In this document: one piece after another, positions 35,698 to 44,793 of the stretch | How the letters are laid out: every line of letters starts with the position of its first letter | How positions within the stretch are numbered: position 1 is the first letter of the stretch | Assembly (NCBI GenBank): GCA_026400835.1 | Contig: JAPLOA010000071.1 | Coordinates: 1 to 64,000 of the forward strand | Source: Planctomycetales bacterium | GTDB lineage: Bacteria; Planctomycetota; Planctomycetia; Planctomycetales; Planctomycetaceae | DNA: 64,000 nucleotides | Direction of reading: 5' to 3' | The notes under the pieces: model-generated | What the model was told of the DNA's origin: nothing | What the model saw: only the letters and a program-made list of their open reading frames with translations | Databases searched by the model: none | Translations under genes and position numbers: made by a program

Positions 35698-37068
35698 CTA
35701 CTTGTCTGAATCAAGCAAACCAGGATAATTTCGCATCACCAAGTGAGAGTCAATCTTCTGCACAAGGTCCAACGCCACTGACACAATAATCAACAGACCT
35801 GTGCCACCAAAAAAACTGGCAGTAACAAAGTCCTGAGTAACCGTATTTGACACAATCGTCGGGATCACCGCTATCACTGCCAGAAACGCAGCACCAACGT
35901 ACGTAATACGCAACATCACCTGCTCAAGGTGACTCGCAGTCCGTGAGCCAGGACGGTAACCAGGAATGAAGCTGCCGTTATCCTTCAAATTTTCCGCCAT
36001 TTCCTTGGGATTGAAAGTGATCGCCGTCCAGAAATAACAAAAGAAGTAAATCAGCACAATGTAAGCCAGACTATACACGAAACCCTGCCCGGGAGCAAAC
36101 GCGGCGCCGATCGATGCGAACACTCCGCCGACACCAGAGTCCGGGCCAAACATCGAACCCACCTGCGTGAACACAAAGTACGGGATCATTAACAGACTGC
36201 TTGAGAAGATGATGGGCATCACACCAGACTGGTTCACCCGCAGAGGCAACCACTGTCGATTACCACCCATCACTCTCCGGCCACGCACATGCTTCGCACT
36301 CTGAATGGGAATACGCCGCTGACCTTGTGTAATAAAAACAACAACAGCAATAACGCAAACAAACAAGGCAGCCATGACCAGTAACCGCTCAATCCCGTAC
36401 TGGCTCCCAATCTGCAAGCCGTTGGACTGGATACCAGCGATCCACTTGCTGGCGATCTCCGGCATCCTCGCCAAAATCCCCGCCATAATCAGAAGACTGA
36501 TACCGTTCCCGATACCATAGGCGTCAATCTGCTCCCCGATCCACATCAGGAACACAGTGCCCGCAGTCATCAAAATCGTGCCAAAGACCAGCCAACCAAC
36601 GGTATCATACTCCTGCAGGATCGCAGCCTGCCCCGGCGCACCGCCCCTCATCGACCAAAGCAAACCAAAGCTCTGCAACACGCAAACAAATACGGTCGCA
36701 TACCTGGTATACTCGTTTAACCTTCGCCGACCGGACTCGCCTTCCTTCTGCATGGCTTCGAGAGGCGGATAGACCGTCCCCAAAAGCTGAAACACAATCG
36801 AAGCTGTGATGTAGGGCATGATGCCCAAACCAAACACCGAACCGCTCTGCAGCGACGAAGCAGAAAACACAGAAACCACCTGAAGCAGACCAGCAACCCC
36901 AGTGGTACCACTCTGAGCATTCTCCATCACATTCTTGATGGCATCATGGTCCATGAATGGCAGTGTGATGTGAAACCCAAGCCGATAGACAGCTAGCAGC
37001 ACGACCGTCAACACGATCTTCCGACGCAGCTCAGGGATGCGAAAAACCGTTAGCAGTTTTGCAAACAC
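35698..37068 (-). CDS. secY: Preprotein translocase subunit SecY
   Basis: Central channel of the Sec translocon with ten membrane segments. The N-terminal IPELRRKIVLTVVLLAVYRLG (given here as its first helix), QSGSVFGLGIMPYITASI (plug region) and NGISLLIMAGI are typical. The best start is a GTG at 37068 (VFAKLLTVFRIPELR), preceded by AAGGGGAG with a short spacer; the longer frame begins at a TTG (37095) without such a site. Length from the GTG is 456 residues, normal for bacteria. It lies between rplO and rpmJ. Confidence 0.96.
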   Translation of the reverse strand: MFAKLLTVFRIPELRRKIVLTVVLLAVYRLGFHITLPFMDHDAIKNVMENAQSGTTGVAGLLQVVSVFSASSLQSGSVFGLGIMPYITASIVFQLLGTVYPPLEAMQKEGESGRRRLNEYTRYATVFVCVLQSFGLLWSMRGGAPGQAAILQEYDTVGWLVFGTILMTAGTVFLMWIGEQIDAYGIGNGISLLIMAGILARMPEIASKWIAGIQSNGLQIGSQYGIERLLVMAALFVCVIAVVVFITQGQRRIPIQSAKHVRGRRVMGGNRQWLPLRVNQSGVMPIIFSSSLLMIPYFVFTQVGSMFGPDSGVGGVFASIGAAFAPGQGFVYSLAYIVLIYFFCYFWTAITFNPKEMAENLKDNGSFIPGYRPGSRTASHLEQVMLRITYVGAAFLAVIAVIPTIVSNTVTQDFVTASFFGGTGLLIIVSVALDLVQKIDSHLVMRNYPGLLDSDK

Positions 37069-37103
37069 TCCGCTCCCCTTTCGTGTCTCAATCAACCAAT
37101 AAA

Positions 37104-37565
37104 CTAGAAGCTACCCACCGCGATCAGGCTGTATGTACCACCAGCCGCACTGATCTTCGCCTCGGCCGACGCAGAGAATCGGTGTGCCGAAATCTTAAGA
37201 TTCTTACTAAGCTCACCGTCTCCGAGCACCTTCAGCTCTTCGAATGAACTCCTGACGAGCCCTTTCTCAACAAGCATCTCGGGAGTGATCTCACTGCCAG
37301 CATCGAAAGCTTCATTCAGCTCCCCAACATTAATCACCGCAACGTCAGCGGCGAAAAAGTTGTTACTGAAGCCACGCTTAGCCACGCGACGGAACAGCGG
37401 CATCTGTCCGCCCTGGAATCCAACGCGTCGGGAGGAGCCAGACCGGCTGAAGAAACCCTTGTGACCACGCCCGGCCGTCTTACCATGACCGGAGCCTGTT
37501 CCACGACCAATACGCTTGCGAGCTTTTCGAGGCTCATTCCCACTCTGCACGTCGTTCAAAATCAC
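37104..37565 (-). CDS. rplO: Ribosomal protein L15
   Basis: Large-subunit assembly protein. [25 protein letters not shown] is the diagnostic N-terminal segment (shown up to 20 residues: [20 protein letters not shown]), followed by [19 protein letters not shown]. Its start overlaps the rpsE stop by 4 bp, so L30 (rpmD), normally encoded between them, has no room here. Confidence 0.96.
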   Translation of the reverse strand: MILNDVQSGNEPRKARKRIGRGTGSGHGKTAGRGHKGFFSRSGSSRRVGFQGGQMPLFRRVAKRGFSNNFFAADVAVINVGELNEAFDAGSEITPEMLVEKGLVRSSFEELKVLGDGELSKNLKISAHRFSASAEAKISAAGGTYSLIAVGSF

Positions 37566-38059
37566 AGCGACACCCCTCGCAGTCGTTCAATCTGCTCACG
37601 CGTCCGAAGCTTCTTCAAGGCTTCCATCGTAGCCTTCACCAGATTCAGCGGATTCGTCGAACCGTAAGCTTTTGTCAAAATGTCAGTAATGCCAACTGCT
37701 TCGACGACAGAGCGCACACAGTCCCCGGCAATGATTCCAGTACCAGGCTTTGCCGGCAGCAGCAGAACACGCGAAGACCGAAACTCTCCAATCACCTGGT
37801 GCGGAATAGTCGTCCCGACAACAGCCACGCTCATTTGACTTCTATTCGACTGCTTTGTCGCCTTATCGACTGCCAACGGCACTTCAATGGCTTTCCCGTA
37901 GCCGTAGCCTACGCGGCCATGACCATCGCCTGTTACGACCAAGGCGGCAAAACTAAAACGGCGACCGCCCTTGACCACGCAAGCGCACCGGCGAATCTGA
38001 ACGACTCGCTCTCCGGAATCATTTTTTACTTCTGCGGACGACACGGCACACCTCGCCAA
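37562..38059 (-). CDS. rpsE: Ribosomal protein S5
   Basis: Small-subunit protein involved in decoding accuracy. [19 protein letters not shown] is the S5 N-domain signature with the spectinomycin-loop region intact, and [19 protein letters not shown] marks the C domain. The stop overlaps the rplO start (ATGA). Length (165) is normal. Confidence 0.97.
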   Translation of the reverse strand: MARCAVSSAEVKNDSGERVVQIRRCACVVKGGRRFSFAALVVTGDGHGRVGYGYGKAIEVPLAVDKATKQSNRSQMSVAVVGTTIPHQVIGEFRSSRVLLLPAKPGTGIIAGDCVRSVVEAVGITDILTKAYGSTNPLNLVKATMEALKKLRTREQIERLRGVSL

Positions 38060-38088
38060 ACAGCACAGACAAAACTAATAATTTAATC

Positions 38089-38460
38089 TTAGAAATCGAG
38101 CCCTGACTCTCGCGCGGCATCAGCAAGTGCCGCAACTCGGCCATGATATGCGAAACGTCCGCGATCGAAAACAACCTGACAAATACCAGCCTTCACGGCT
38201 CGCTCCGCCAGCAATTGCCCAACCTTGCGAGCAGCGTCCTGATCACCGCCGACGCCGCCCGGACCAGCAATCTCCGACTCAACAGTGCTGGCAGACACAA
38301 GGGTCTTCCCAGCTGAATCATCGATAATTTGCGCGTACATATGACGGTTGCTGCGAAAAACGCTCAACCTGAGTCGACCATGGGAATCCCTGACGACCCG
38401 ATTTCGCACTCGATACTGTCGACGCTTCTGCTGCAACGCAAGGCGGGAACGAACACTCAT
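38089..38460 (-). CDS. rplR: Ribosomal protein L18
   Basis: 5S rRNA-binding large-subunit protein. [20 protein letters not shown] and [25 protein letters not shown] are diagnostic (parts shown). The central part has a Gly-rich insert ([16 protein letters not shown]). It lies between rplF and rpsE. Confidence 0.96.
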   Translation of the reverse strand: MSVRSRLALQQKRRQYRVRNRVVRDSHGRLRLSVFRSNRHMYAQIIDDSAGKTLVSASTVESEIAGPGGVGGDQDAARKVGQLLAERAVKAGICQVVFDRGRFAYHGRVAALADAARESGLDF

Positions 38461-38489
38461 CGCTAAACTCGACTGTTAGTATACAAAAA

Positions 38490-39032
38490 TCACTTGGAAC
38501 CAAAAGCCTTACCGGCTTTACGTCGAACAAACTCGTCCTGGTACCGAATTCCCTTACCTTTGTAAGGCTCGGGTGGGCGCACAGAACGAATCTCTGCAGC
38601 GAACTGTCCACAGGCCTGCTTGTTGGAACTCTTGATAATCACGTGAGTCGCATCGGGCACTTCGCACTTAACACCGGCAGGCACTTCCAGAACAATCTTG
38701 TTCGCGAACCCTACTTGCAACGTCAGCTTTGTTCCCGAAATGCTGGCGTTGTACCCAACACCCTGAATCTCCAGTTTTTTCTCAAACGGCTTCACAACTC
38801 CCGAAACCATATTCTGAATGAGGCTGCGAGTGAGCCCATGCAACGCGCGACTGCTGCGCTTATCATCGGGGCGCGTCACCTGCACAACGGCACCATCCAC
38901 TGAAACCGCCATCAGCGGGTGAACCGCCAACAACAACTCCCCAGCTGGACCCTTGGCGGTCACACTGTTCCCGCTCACCTCCACCTTTACACCGCCAGGA
39001 ATGACGACCGGCTTTTTACCAATTCTCGACAT
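38490..39032 (-). CDS. rplF: Ribosomal protein L6
   Basis: Large-subunit protein near the factor-binding site. MSRIGKKPVVIPGGVKVEV at the N terminus and RPPEPYKGKGIRYQDEFVRR near the C terminus are the family marks. Length (180) is normal. Confidence 0.97.
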   Translation of the reverse strand: MSRIGKKPVVIPGGVKVEVSGNSVTAKGPAGELLLAVHPLMAVSVDGAVVQVTRPDDKRSSRALHGLTRSLIQNMVSGVVKPFEKKLEIQGVGYNASISGTKLTLQVGFANKIVLEVPAGVKCEVPDATHVIIKSSNKQACGQFAAEIRSVRPPEPYKGKGIRYQDEFVRRKAGKAFGSK

Positions 39033-39067
39033 GACGCATCATCCAAAAGCAAAAACAACCGGCAATT

Positions 39068-39463
39068 CTACCAAACCTGACAGACAAGCTCGCCACCAAC
39101 GCCCAACTTTCTGGCTTCCCGATTACTCAATACGCCCTTGGAGGTTGACAACACAGCGATGCCCGTCCCCTGGCGAATGTCCTTCATCTCCGATACTGCA
39201 CAATACACGCGGCAACCAGGCTTCGACACGCGCTCGATGTGCTGTATAACGTGCTCGCCGGCGGGACCATACTTCAGGTTGACTCGAAGCGTTTTGCCGC
39301 AGTCGGCATCCAACACTTCATAGTCCCAAACGAACCCTTCTCGCTGTAAAGCTTCGACGATGCTCACCTTAATTTTTGAACACGGAACATCCACAAAAGG
39401 ACGTTCAACCTGTACGCCATTTCGGATTCGCGTCAGCAAGTCTGCAATCGGATCTGTCATCAT
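39068..39463 (-). CDS. rpsH: Ribosomal protein S8
   Basis: Central-domain small-subunit protein. MTDPIADLLTRIRNGV opens the chain and GIAVLSTSKGVLSNREARKL is the C-domain signature. Two adjacent ATGs (39463, 39460) are possible. The frame extends to 39598, but that part overlaps rpsN and is not S8. It follows rpsN. Confidence 0.96.
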   Translation of the reverse strand: MMTDPIADLLTRIRNGVQVERPFVDVPCSKIKVSIVEALQREGFVWDYEVLDADCGKTLRVNLKYGPAGEHVIQHIERVSKPGCRVYCAVSEMKDIRQGTGIAVLSTSKGVLSNREARKLGVGGELVCQVW

Positions 39464-39480
39464 AATACACCAACCCACTT

Positions 39481-39666
39481 CTACCAACTGGCCTTCTTCA
39501 CACCCGGGATCAAACCATCCAACGCCAGATTCCTGAAGCATATTCGGCACACTTTGAACTTGCGGTAAACCGCACGCGGCCTGCCACAAAGCATGCAACG
39601 ATGCTCCTGACGGCTGCTGAACTTAGGTGTTCGATTTGCCTTTTCAATTTTTGCTTTGCTTGCCAT
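39481..39666 (-). CDS. rpsN: Ribosomal protein S14, zinc-binding short form
   Basis: A 61-residue S14 of the short zinc type. [21 protein letters not shown] gives the four-cysteine ligand set (given as CMLCG and CRICF), and the chain ends [10 protein letters not shown]. It lies between rplE and rpsH. Confidence 0.97.
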   Translation of the reverse strand: MASKAKIEKANRTPKFSSRQEHRCMLCGRPRAVYRKFKVCRICFRNLALDGLIPGVKKASW

Positions 39667-39704
39667 TGCCTGATCTCGAGACCCATTTAACGCGAAACGT
39701 CAAT

Positions 39705-40250
39705 CTACTCTTCTGTCTTGAATGGCATCCCAAATGCCTTCAACAATGCACGACCATCGTCATCAGTTACCGCTGTAGTAACGAAAGTAATATTCATACC
39801 CTGTGTTGCCGTGACCGTCTCCGGGTCAATCTCCGGAAACACCAGCTGTTCCGTCAGACCACAGTTGTAGTTACCATTCCCATCGAAACCCTTCGGGCTC
39901 ACACCACGAAAGTCCCGAACTCGAGGTAAAGCCAACGTAATCAAACGCTCAAGGAAGTCGTACATCCTCTTGCTTCGTAGAGTCACGCGACAACCGATCG
40001 GCTGCCCTTCACGCAAACGAAACCCGGAGACCGACTTGCGGGCCCGGGTGATCTGAGCCTTCTGGCCAGCCAACTGTGTTAACTGATCCACCGCTTGATC
40101 CAACCGCTTGCGGTCGTTCACGGCTTCGCCGACCCCCATACTGACCACGATCTTCTGAAGTCGTGGAACAGCGTGGATGTTAGTCTTCCCGAGCGAAGCC
40201 TTCAGCTCAGGGATAATTCGGCTACGATACTCTTCGTGCAACCGGGTCAT
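39705..40250 (-). CDS. rplE: Ribosomal protein L5
   Basis: 5S rRNA-binding protein contacting the small-subunit head. VPRLQKIVVSMGVGEAVNDRK, AQITRARKSVSGFRLREG and MNITFVTTA are diagnostic. Only 35 bp separate it from rplN, so rplX (L24), normally between them, is absent from this place. Confidence 0.97.
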   Translation of the reverse strand: MTRLHEEYRSRIIPELKASLGKTNIHAVPRLQKIVVSMGVGEAVNDRKRLDQAVDQLTQLAGQKAQITRARKSVSGFRLREGQPIGCRVTLRSKRMYDFLERLITLALPRVRDFRGVSPKGFDGNGNYNCGLTEQLVFPEIDPETVTATQGMNITFVTTAVTDDDGRALLKAFGMPFKTEE

Positions 40251-40285
40251 GTCTGATCACTCTTAAAAACAACCGCCGTAAAACT

Positions 40286-40654
40286 CTAAACAACTTCGCT
40301 CGCGAGACTCACAATCTTCATGTAACGTCGCTCTCGCAACTCACGGGCCACCGCCCCAAAAATGCGAGTCCCCTTAGGGTTCCCGTCATTATCGACGATC
40401 ACGATCGCATTGCGGTCGAACTTGACGTACGAACCGTCAGCACGCCGAGCGGCCTTTCGAGTGCGAACAACCACACCCTTCACGACCGAACCCGACTTGA
40501 TCGCACTGCCAGCGAGGGCTTTCTGCACGCTCACAACGACGATATCGCCAAGCCCAGCATAACGCCGACGAGTACCGCCCAGCACCTTAATGCACCGAGC
40601 AGTCTTTGCGCCGGAATTGTCAGCAACATCTAGGAGTGTCTGCATCTGTATCAT
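40286..40654 (-). CDS. rplN: Ribosomal protein L14
   Basis: Large-subunit protein at an inter-subunit bridge. [17 protein letters not shown] is the usual N terminus; [20 protein letters not shown] ends the fold. Length 122 is exact for the family. It lies between rpsQ and rplE. Confidence 0.98.
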   Translation of the reverse strand: MIQMQTLLDVADNSGAKTARCIKVLGGTRRRYAGLGDIVVVSVQKALAGSAIKSGSVVKGVVVRTRKAARRADGSYVKFDRNAIVIVDNDGNPKGTRIFGAVARELRERRYMKIVSLASEVV

Positions 40655-40691
40655 GGTTCAATCTCACGGTTCCTGGCATCAAGCCACGCTC

Positions 40692-40952
40692 TCACTCACC
40701 AATTGTGGGTATCGCCGATGTACTGACGACCCGTACAAGTTCCCAACGCTTGAGTTTCGACTTCGGCGGGCACTCCACGATCTCAACCGTGTCACCCTTC
40801 TTTGCGACGCACTGCTCATCATGTACGTGACAAACAGTCCGACCTCGAATGATCTTCCCGTACTTCGGGTGCTTCATTCTGCGATCGATCTCAACTCGCA
40901 CCGTATTGGGCCGAGGATCTCGAGCTACAACACCAACTAATGTCTTTCTCAT
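40692..40952 (-). CDS. rpsQ: Ribosomal protein S17
   Basis: 16S rRNA-binding protein. MRKTLVGVVARDPRPNTVRV and KGDTVEIVECPPKSKLKRWE are typical. The ATG at 40952 gives 86 residues; a frame to 40967 adds five unrelated residues overlapping rpmC. Confidence 0.95.
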   Translation of the reverse strand: MRKTLVGVVARDPRPNTVRVEIDRRMKHPKYGKIIRGRTVCHVHDEQCVAKKGDTVEIVECPPKSKLKRWELVRVVSTSAIPTIGE

Positions 40953-40963
40953 CGCTCGCCCAA

Positions 40964-41164
40964 TCAAACCTTAGAAAGTTCTCGCTCACGCTGGACAGTG
41001 AACATCCTCGCGATGTCTCTTCGCAACTTCTTCACATTGCTAGGAACATCATTACGCTCAGTCGCTGCCTGAACACGCAAGCGGAATAGCGATTGCTGCG
41101 CCTCCCGCAGCTCGTGCTGCAGTTGCTCGTCAGACATTTCTCGTATTGCGTTCGACTTTGCCAT
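40964..41164 (-). CDS. rpmC: Ribosomal protein L29
   Basis: Small helical protein at the tunnel exit. EMSDEQLQHELREAQQSLF and NVKKLRRDIARMFTVQRERE are the two expected helices. 66 residues, between rplP and rpsQ. Confidence 0.95.
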   Translation of the reverse strand: MAKSNAIREMSDEQLQHELREAQQSLFRLRVQAATERNDVPSNVKKLRRDIARMFTVQRERELSKV

Positions 41165-41175
41165 GGCAACCTCAA

Positions 41176-41595
41176 CTATATCTCTGGTCGTCGCCCCACA
41201 AGCCGGACACGCACGGGCAGCTTGTGAGCAACACGATTAAAACAACTTCGCGCTGTGTCATGAGACACACCACCAAGCTCAAACAGAACAGTACCGGGTT
41301 TAACAACAGCGACCCACCGGTCCGGTTCCCCTTTGCCCTTACCCATTCGGGTTTCAAGCGGCCGAGAAGTCACAGACTTCTGAGGGAATATGCGGATAAA
41401 GACTCGACCCTCGCCGCGAACATACTGTGTCGCCGCGATACGGCACGCTTCAATCGTCTGCCCAGTGATGTGACCTGGATCCAATGACTGCAGTGCCCAT
41501 TCGCCAAAGACAACAGTGTTGCCGCGAGTCGCCTTACCTCTTATACGCCCTCTTTGGCTTTTTCGATGCTTGACCCGCTTTGGCATTAGTGCCAT
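41176..41595 (-). CDS. rplP: Ribosomal protein L16
   Basis: Large-subunit protein near the A-site t[42 protein letters not shown] (shortened) and [19 protein letters not shown] are diagnostic. Starts at 41595 (MALMPKRV) or 41586 (MPKRV) both lie inside the 3' end of rpsC, so the two genes overlap by 53-62 bp in different frames. The overlap covers the basic tail of S3. Confidence 0.95.
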   Translation of the reverse strand: MALMPKRVKHRKSQRGRIRGKATRGNTVVFGEWALQSLDPGHITGQTIEACRIAATQYVRGEGRVFIRIFPQKSVTSRPLETRMGKGKGEPDRWVAVVKPGTVLFELGGVSHDTARSCFNRVAHKLPVRVRLVGRRPEI

Positions 41596-42235
41596 CTGCA
41601 GTCTCCTCGTTCGAATAATCGCCCAAATCAATCCACACTTTCACACCAATAATACCCATCGCCGTCTTCGACTCGGCAAAACCGTAGTCAATGTGTCGGC
41701 GAAGAGTTGACAAGGGAATCGAACCTCGACTCGCCTTCTCCTGCCGGGACATCTCGGCACCGCCAAGTCGCCCCGACATCTGGATCTTCACACCCTCGAC
41801 CCCAGCACTCATCACTTCATCAAGCGTCTTCTTAATCGCACGCCGAAAACTCCCGCGCTTCTGAAGTTGCTGAGCAATCTTCATCGCCACGAGTCGCGAA
41901 TTACGATTCGGATTAGTAATCTCGACGATCTTGACGTCCATACGACGCCCAGTCAGATCTTCGAGTTCCGCCTTAAGCTTATCGACTTCCTGCCCCTTCC
42001 GCCCGATAATCACACCAGGCCGGGCAGTATGCATATGAACCACGACCTGATCGCGTGTACGCTCGATCTCAACGCGAGCGATCTCAGCGAACTCATACTT
42101 CGTGGCTACGAACTTGCGGATCTTCTGATCCTCAAGAAGCAAGTCCCCGAATTCCTTCTTTGACGCGTACCAACGACTACGCCAAGTCTCCATGACTCCG
42201 ACGCGAAACCCTGTTGGCCTGACTTTTTGACCCAT
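41534..42235 (-). CDS. rpsC: Ribosomal protein S3
   Basis: Small-subunit head protein lining the mRNA entry. MGQKVRPTGFRVGVMETWRS, the KH-domain GVIIGRKGQEVDKLKAEL and QMSGRLGGAEMSRQE are diagnostic. The C terminus has a basic, low-complexity tail ([16 protein letters not shown]) whose DNA also encodes the start of rplP in another frame. Confidence 0.97.
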   Translation of the reverse strand: MGQKVRPTGFRVGVMETWRSRWYASKKEFGDLLLEDQKIRKFVATKYEFAEIARVEIERTRDQVVVHMHTARPGVIIGRKGQEVDKLKAELEDLTGRRMDVKIVEITNPNRNSRLVAMKIAQQLQKRGSFRRAIKKTLDEVMSAGVEGVKIQMSGRLGGAEMSRQEKASRGSIPLSTLRRHIDYGFAESKTAMGIIGVKVWIDLGDYSNEETADGTNAKAGQASKKPKRAYKR

Positions 42236-42265
42236 AACCGTGATCCTGATCTGACTGCAAAAAGA

Positions 42266-42610
42266 TTAGCTCAACTCCGGTGCGTCTATTGCGACATGGA
42301 TGTGCGCCGTGCGACGTCGAATCAAATTCGCCATTCCTCGAGCTCTGGCATGAACTCGCTTAAACATCGGCCCACCGTCCACGCGAGCTTCTGAGATCTT
42401 CAGACGATCCGGACTCCGGACCCCGCGATCTTCCGCGTTCGCAATGGCGCTCTTCAGAACTCGCTCAATAAAACGAGCGCCCCTGTTAGGCTCATAAGCG
42501 AGCGCATTCAACCCCTGCTCAGCCGACATCCCGCGAATCATGTCCGCAAACGGTCGAATCTTAGTAGGTGAAATACGAGCAAAGCGGTGGACAGCACGTA
42601 TAGACGCCAT
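42266..42610 (-). CDS. rplV: Ribosomal protein L22
   Basis: Exit-tunnel protein. RFARISPTKIRPFADMIRG, the helix with RGARFIERVLKSAIANAE, and RRRTAHIHVAI (the tunnel hairpin end) are typical. Length 114 is normal. It starts 3 bp after the rpsS stop. Confidence 0.97.
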   Translation of the reverse strand: MASIRAVHRFARISPTKIRPFADMIRGMSAEQGLNALAYEPNRGARFIERVLKSAIANAEDRGVRSPDRLKISEARVDGGPMFKRVHARARGMANLIRRRTAHIHVAIDAPELS

Positions 42611-42612
42611 GA

Positions 42613-42882
42613 CTACTTCTTACCCTTTGAACCGTGCCCTCGGAACGTCCGCGTTGATGAAAACTCACCAAGCTTGTGACCGACCATATCTTCAGTCACG
42701 TAGACGCTAATGTGGGCCCGACCATTGTGTACCAAAAATGTGTGACCAACAAACTCAGGCGAAATCGTACAACGTCGAGCCCAAGTCTTAACAGGTTCCT
42801 TGCGCCCTGCCTCGTTCAGCTTCTCAACCTTTTCAAGCACTCGAGGGTCAACATAAGGACCCTTCTTCAGCGAGCGACCCAT
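42613..42882 (-). CDS. rpsS: Ribosomal protein S19
   Basis: Small-subunit head protein contacting S13. [19 protein letters not shown] and [20 protein letters not shown] are diagnostic, with the C-terminal [18 protein letters not shown]. Length 89, between rplB and rplV. Confidence 0.97.
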   Translation of the reverse strand: MGRSLKKGPYVDPRVLEKVEKLNEAGRKEPVKTWARRCTISPEFVGHTFLVHNGRAHISVYVTEDMVGHKLGEFSSTRTFRGHGSKGKK

Positions 42883-42908
42883 TCAAACACCCTTCCAAGA
42901 TCCGAAGC

Positions 42909-43763
42909 CTACTTGACCTGACCGTAACGAACTGAACGACGCCGACGAATGATTGCCTTTGACGAAGCCTTTTTCTTGCTCCGCGTACGACCGCCCTTCG
43001 CAAGCTTGCCGGTTGGGCTGCAAGGATGCCGACCTCCGGAATTTCGACCTTCTCCACCGCCCATCGGGTGAGCGATTGGATTCATCGCGGTACCGCGAAC
43101 GCGAGGCCGAATACCCTTCCAGCGATTACGTCCCGCCTTACCAATAATGATACTGCTGTGCTCAGAGTTACCCAACACGCCAATAGTTGCACGGCAACTG
43201 CTTGGCAGACGCCGCACTTCACCGCTAGGCAAAGTCACCTGAGCCCAACGACCTTCGCGGGCGTTGAGTGTAGCACCAACGCCAGCACTCCGACACAACT
43301 GACCACCACGCCCGGGCTGCATCTCAATATTGTGAATCACTGTGCCAGGAGGAATCACACCCAATGGCATGCAATTTCCCACGTTTGGCTCCAGCTGCGC
43401 GCCGCTCTCAACCTTGTTCCCGGCCTTTAATCCCTCAGGTGCAAGGATATACCGCTTCTCGCCATCAGCGTATTCTATCAACGCAATTCGGCTTGAGCGA
43501 TTCGGGTCATACTCGATATGAGTGACAGTACCAACGACGCCATCCTTGTCACGTCGAAAGTCGATCTGTCGATACAATCGCTTATGACCACCGCCACGAT
43601 GCAGAGCGGTGATCTTCCCCTGATTATTTCGCCCGCCCTTTTTCTTAAAACGGGAAGTCAACTCCTTCTCTGGGCGCTTCTTCTTATCCGTGATTTCAGC
43701 AAAATCACTGACAGACGCACCACGACGACCAGGAGTCACCGGCTTGTAAAATCGAATCCCCAT
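42909..43763 (-). CDS. rplB: Ribosomal protein L2
   Basis: Core large-subunit protein near the peptidyl transferase centre. Family marks are [21 protein letters not shown] and the C-terminal [20 protein letters not shown]. The normally conserved NPVDHPHGGGEGR reads [13 protein letters not shown]: the residues equal to E. coli Asp228 and His231 are Ala and Met, while His229 is kept. Length (284) is within range. Confidence 0.97.
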   Translation of the reverse strand: MGIRFYKPVTPGRRGASVSDFAEITDKKKRPEKELTSRFKKKGGRNNQGKITALHRGGGHKRLYRQIDFRRDKDGVVGTVTHIEYDPNRSSRIALIEYADGEKRYILAPEGLKAGNKVESGAQLEPNVGNCMPLGVIPPGTVIHNIEMQPGRGGQLCRSAGVGATLNAREGRWAQVTLPSGEVRRLPSSCRATIGVLGNSEHSSIIIGKAGRNRWKGIRPRVRGTAMNPIAHPMGGGEGRNSGGRHPCSPTGKLAKGGRTRSKKKASSKAIIRRRRSVRYGQVK

Positions 43764-43814
43764 GATTACAGCTCACATCCACACGACAAGAATCTTCAGC
43801 GACGACGCCTAATC

Positions 43815-44123
43815 CTAGAAGAACGCAATTCGATCCTCATCGTGAAGCTTCACGATGGCCTTCTTCCAGGACCGAGTCAACCCGACAACCATTTTATGCC
43901 GGCGAGGCTTTCCAAGACGAGTCTGGGTCCGCACAGCAACAACTCTTACATCCCACAGCTGCTGAACAGCGGCCTTGATGTCCGACTTCGTCGCTAAAGG
44001 ATGAACCTCAAATGAGTACGCGTTCTGCTTCTCAGAAAGATGAGTGCCCTTCTCCGTAACCAACGGACGACGGATCACCTGGTGAGCCTCAAGAACAATA
44101 CCGGTCGAAAAAGAAGAAGCCAT
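43815..44123 (-). CDS. rplW: Ribosomal protein L23
   Basis: Exit-site protein that docks trigger factor and SRP. IRRPLVTEKGTHLSEKQNAY, the EVHPLATKSDIKAAVQQLWDV segment (shortened) and TRLGKPRRHKMVVG are typical. Length 102 is normal. It lies between rplD and rplB. Confidence 0.96.
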   Translation of the reverse strand: MASSFSTGIVLEAHQVIRRPLVTEKGTHLSEKQNAYSFEVHPLATKSDIKAAVQQLWDVRVVAVRTQTRLGKPRRHKMVVGLTRSWKKAIVKLHDEDRIAFF

Positions 44124-44149
44124 TACTACACCGACCCCAATATCTCAAA

Positions 44150-44776
44150 TCAGGCCTGACGACCAAGAATCCGATTCATTTCACCAACCGTAATCACCAG
44201 ATGCCGCTGACGCAGCAAGGTATAGGCATTCAAGTCACTGCCGGGCAGGACTTGCACACCATCAATATTTCGCGATGATCGCCAAACGTTCTGATTGACG
44301 CCTTCAGTTGCAAGCAGAACACTCTTCCCCTGCAGACCAACAGCCTTCAGAAATCCAGCTACAACCTTAGTCTTAGGAGCAGAGCAATCCCACGCCTTCA
44401 GAACAACAGCCTGTGAATCCTGAAACTTACTCAGAAGCGCCATTCGCGTCGCCTTCTGAACCGCCTTTTTCGGCAATCGATAGTAATAGTCACGCGGCTT
44501 CTTGCCAAACGCATGCCCACCACCGCGTCGAACCGGGGTACGAATCCCCCCTGCTCGAGCACGACCTGTACCCTTTTGCTTGAATAACTTACGGGTACTA
44601 CCCGCAACCATCCCGCGAGACTTAGTCTGCACCGAACCAACTCGACAGTTAGCGCGGTACATAATCACAGCATCATGCAACAACTGCTTGCAGATCACGT
44701 CGGAAATCTCCGACGGCTCAAACGCAAACGTCCCGCAGTCCGCACCCAACATATCTTTTACAGGAACCGAAATCAT
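44150..44776 (-). CDS. rplD: Ribosomal protein L4
   Basis: Exit-tunnel and assembly protein. GTRKLFKQKGTGRARAGGIR (shortened from the diagnostic loop) and GGHAFGKKPRDYYYRLPKKA are the signatures. The ATG at 44776 (MISVPVKDM) has a GGTGGT-like site just upstream and gives a normal N terminus; an ATG at 44794 overlapping the rplC stop (TGATG) is also possible. Confidence 0.94.
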   Translation of the reverse strand: MISVPVKDMLGADCGTFAFEPSEISDVICKQLLHDAVIMYRANCRVGSVQTKSRGMVAGSTRKLFKQKGTGRARAGGIRTPVRRGGGHAFGKKPRDYYYRLPKKAVQKATRMALLSKFQDSQAVVLKAWDCSAPKTKVVAGFLKAVGLQGKSVLLATEGVNQNVWRSSRNIDGVQVLPGSDLNAYTLLRQRHLVITVGEMNRILGRQA

Positions 44777-44793
44777 GGCACCACCAGCAAGCA

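Noticed and set aside
35698-37095. TTG start of secY at 37095
   Set aside because: The GTG at 37068 has a strong AAGGGGAG site and gives the family-typical N terminus.
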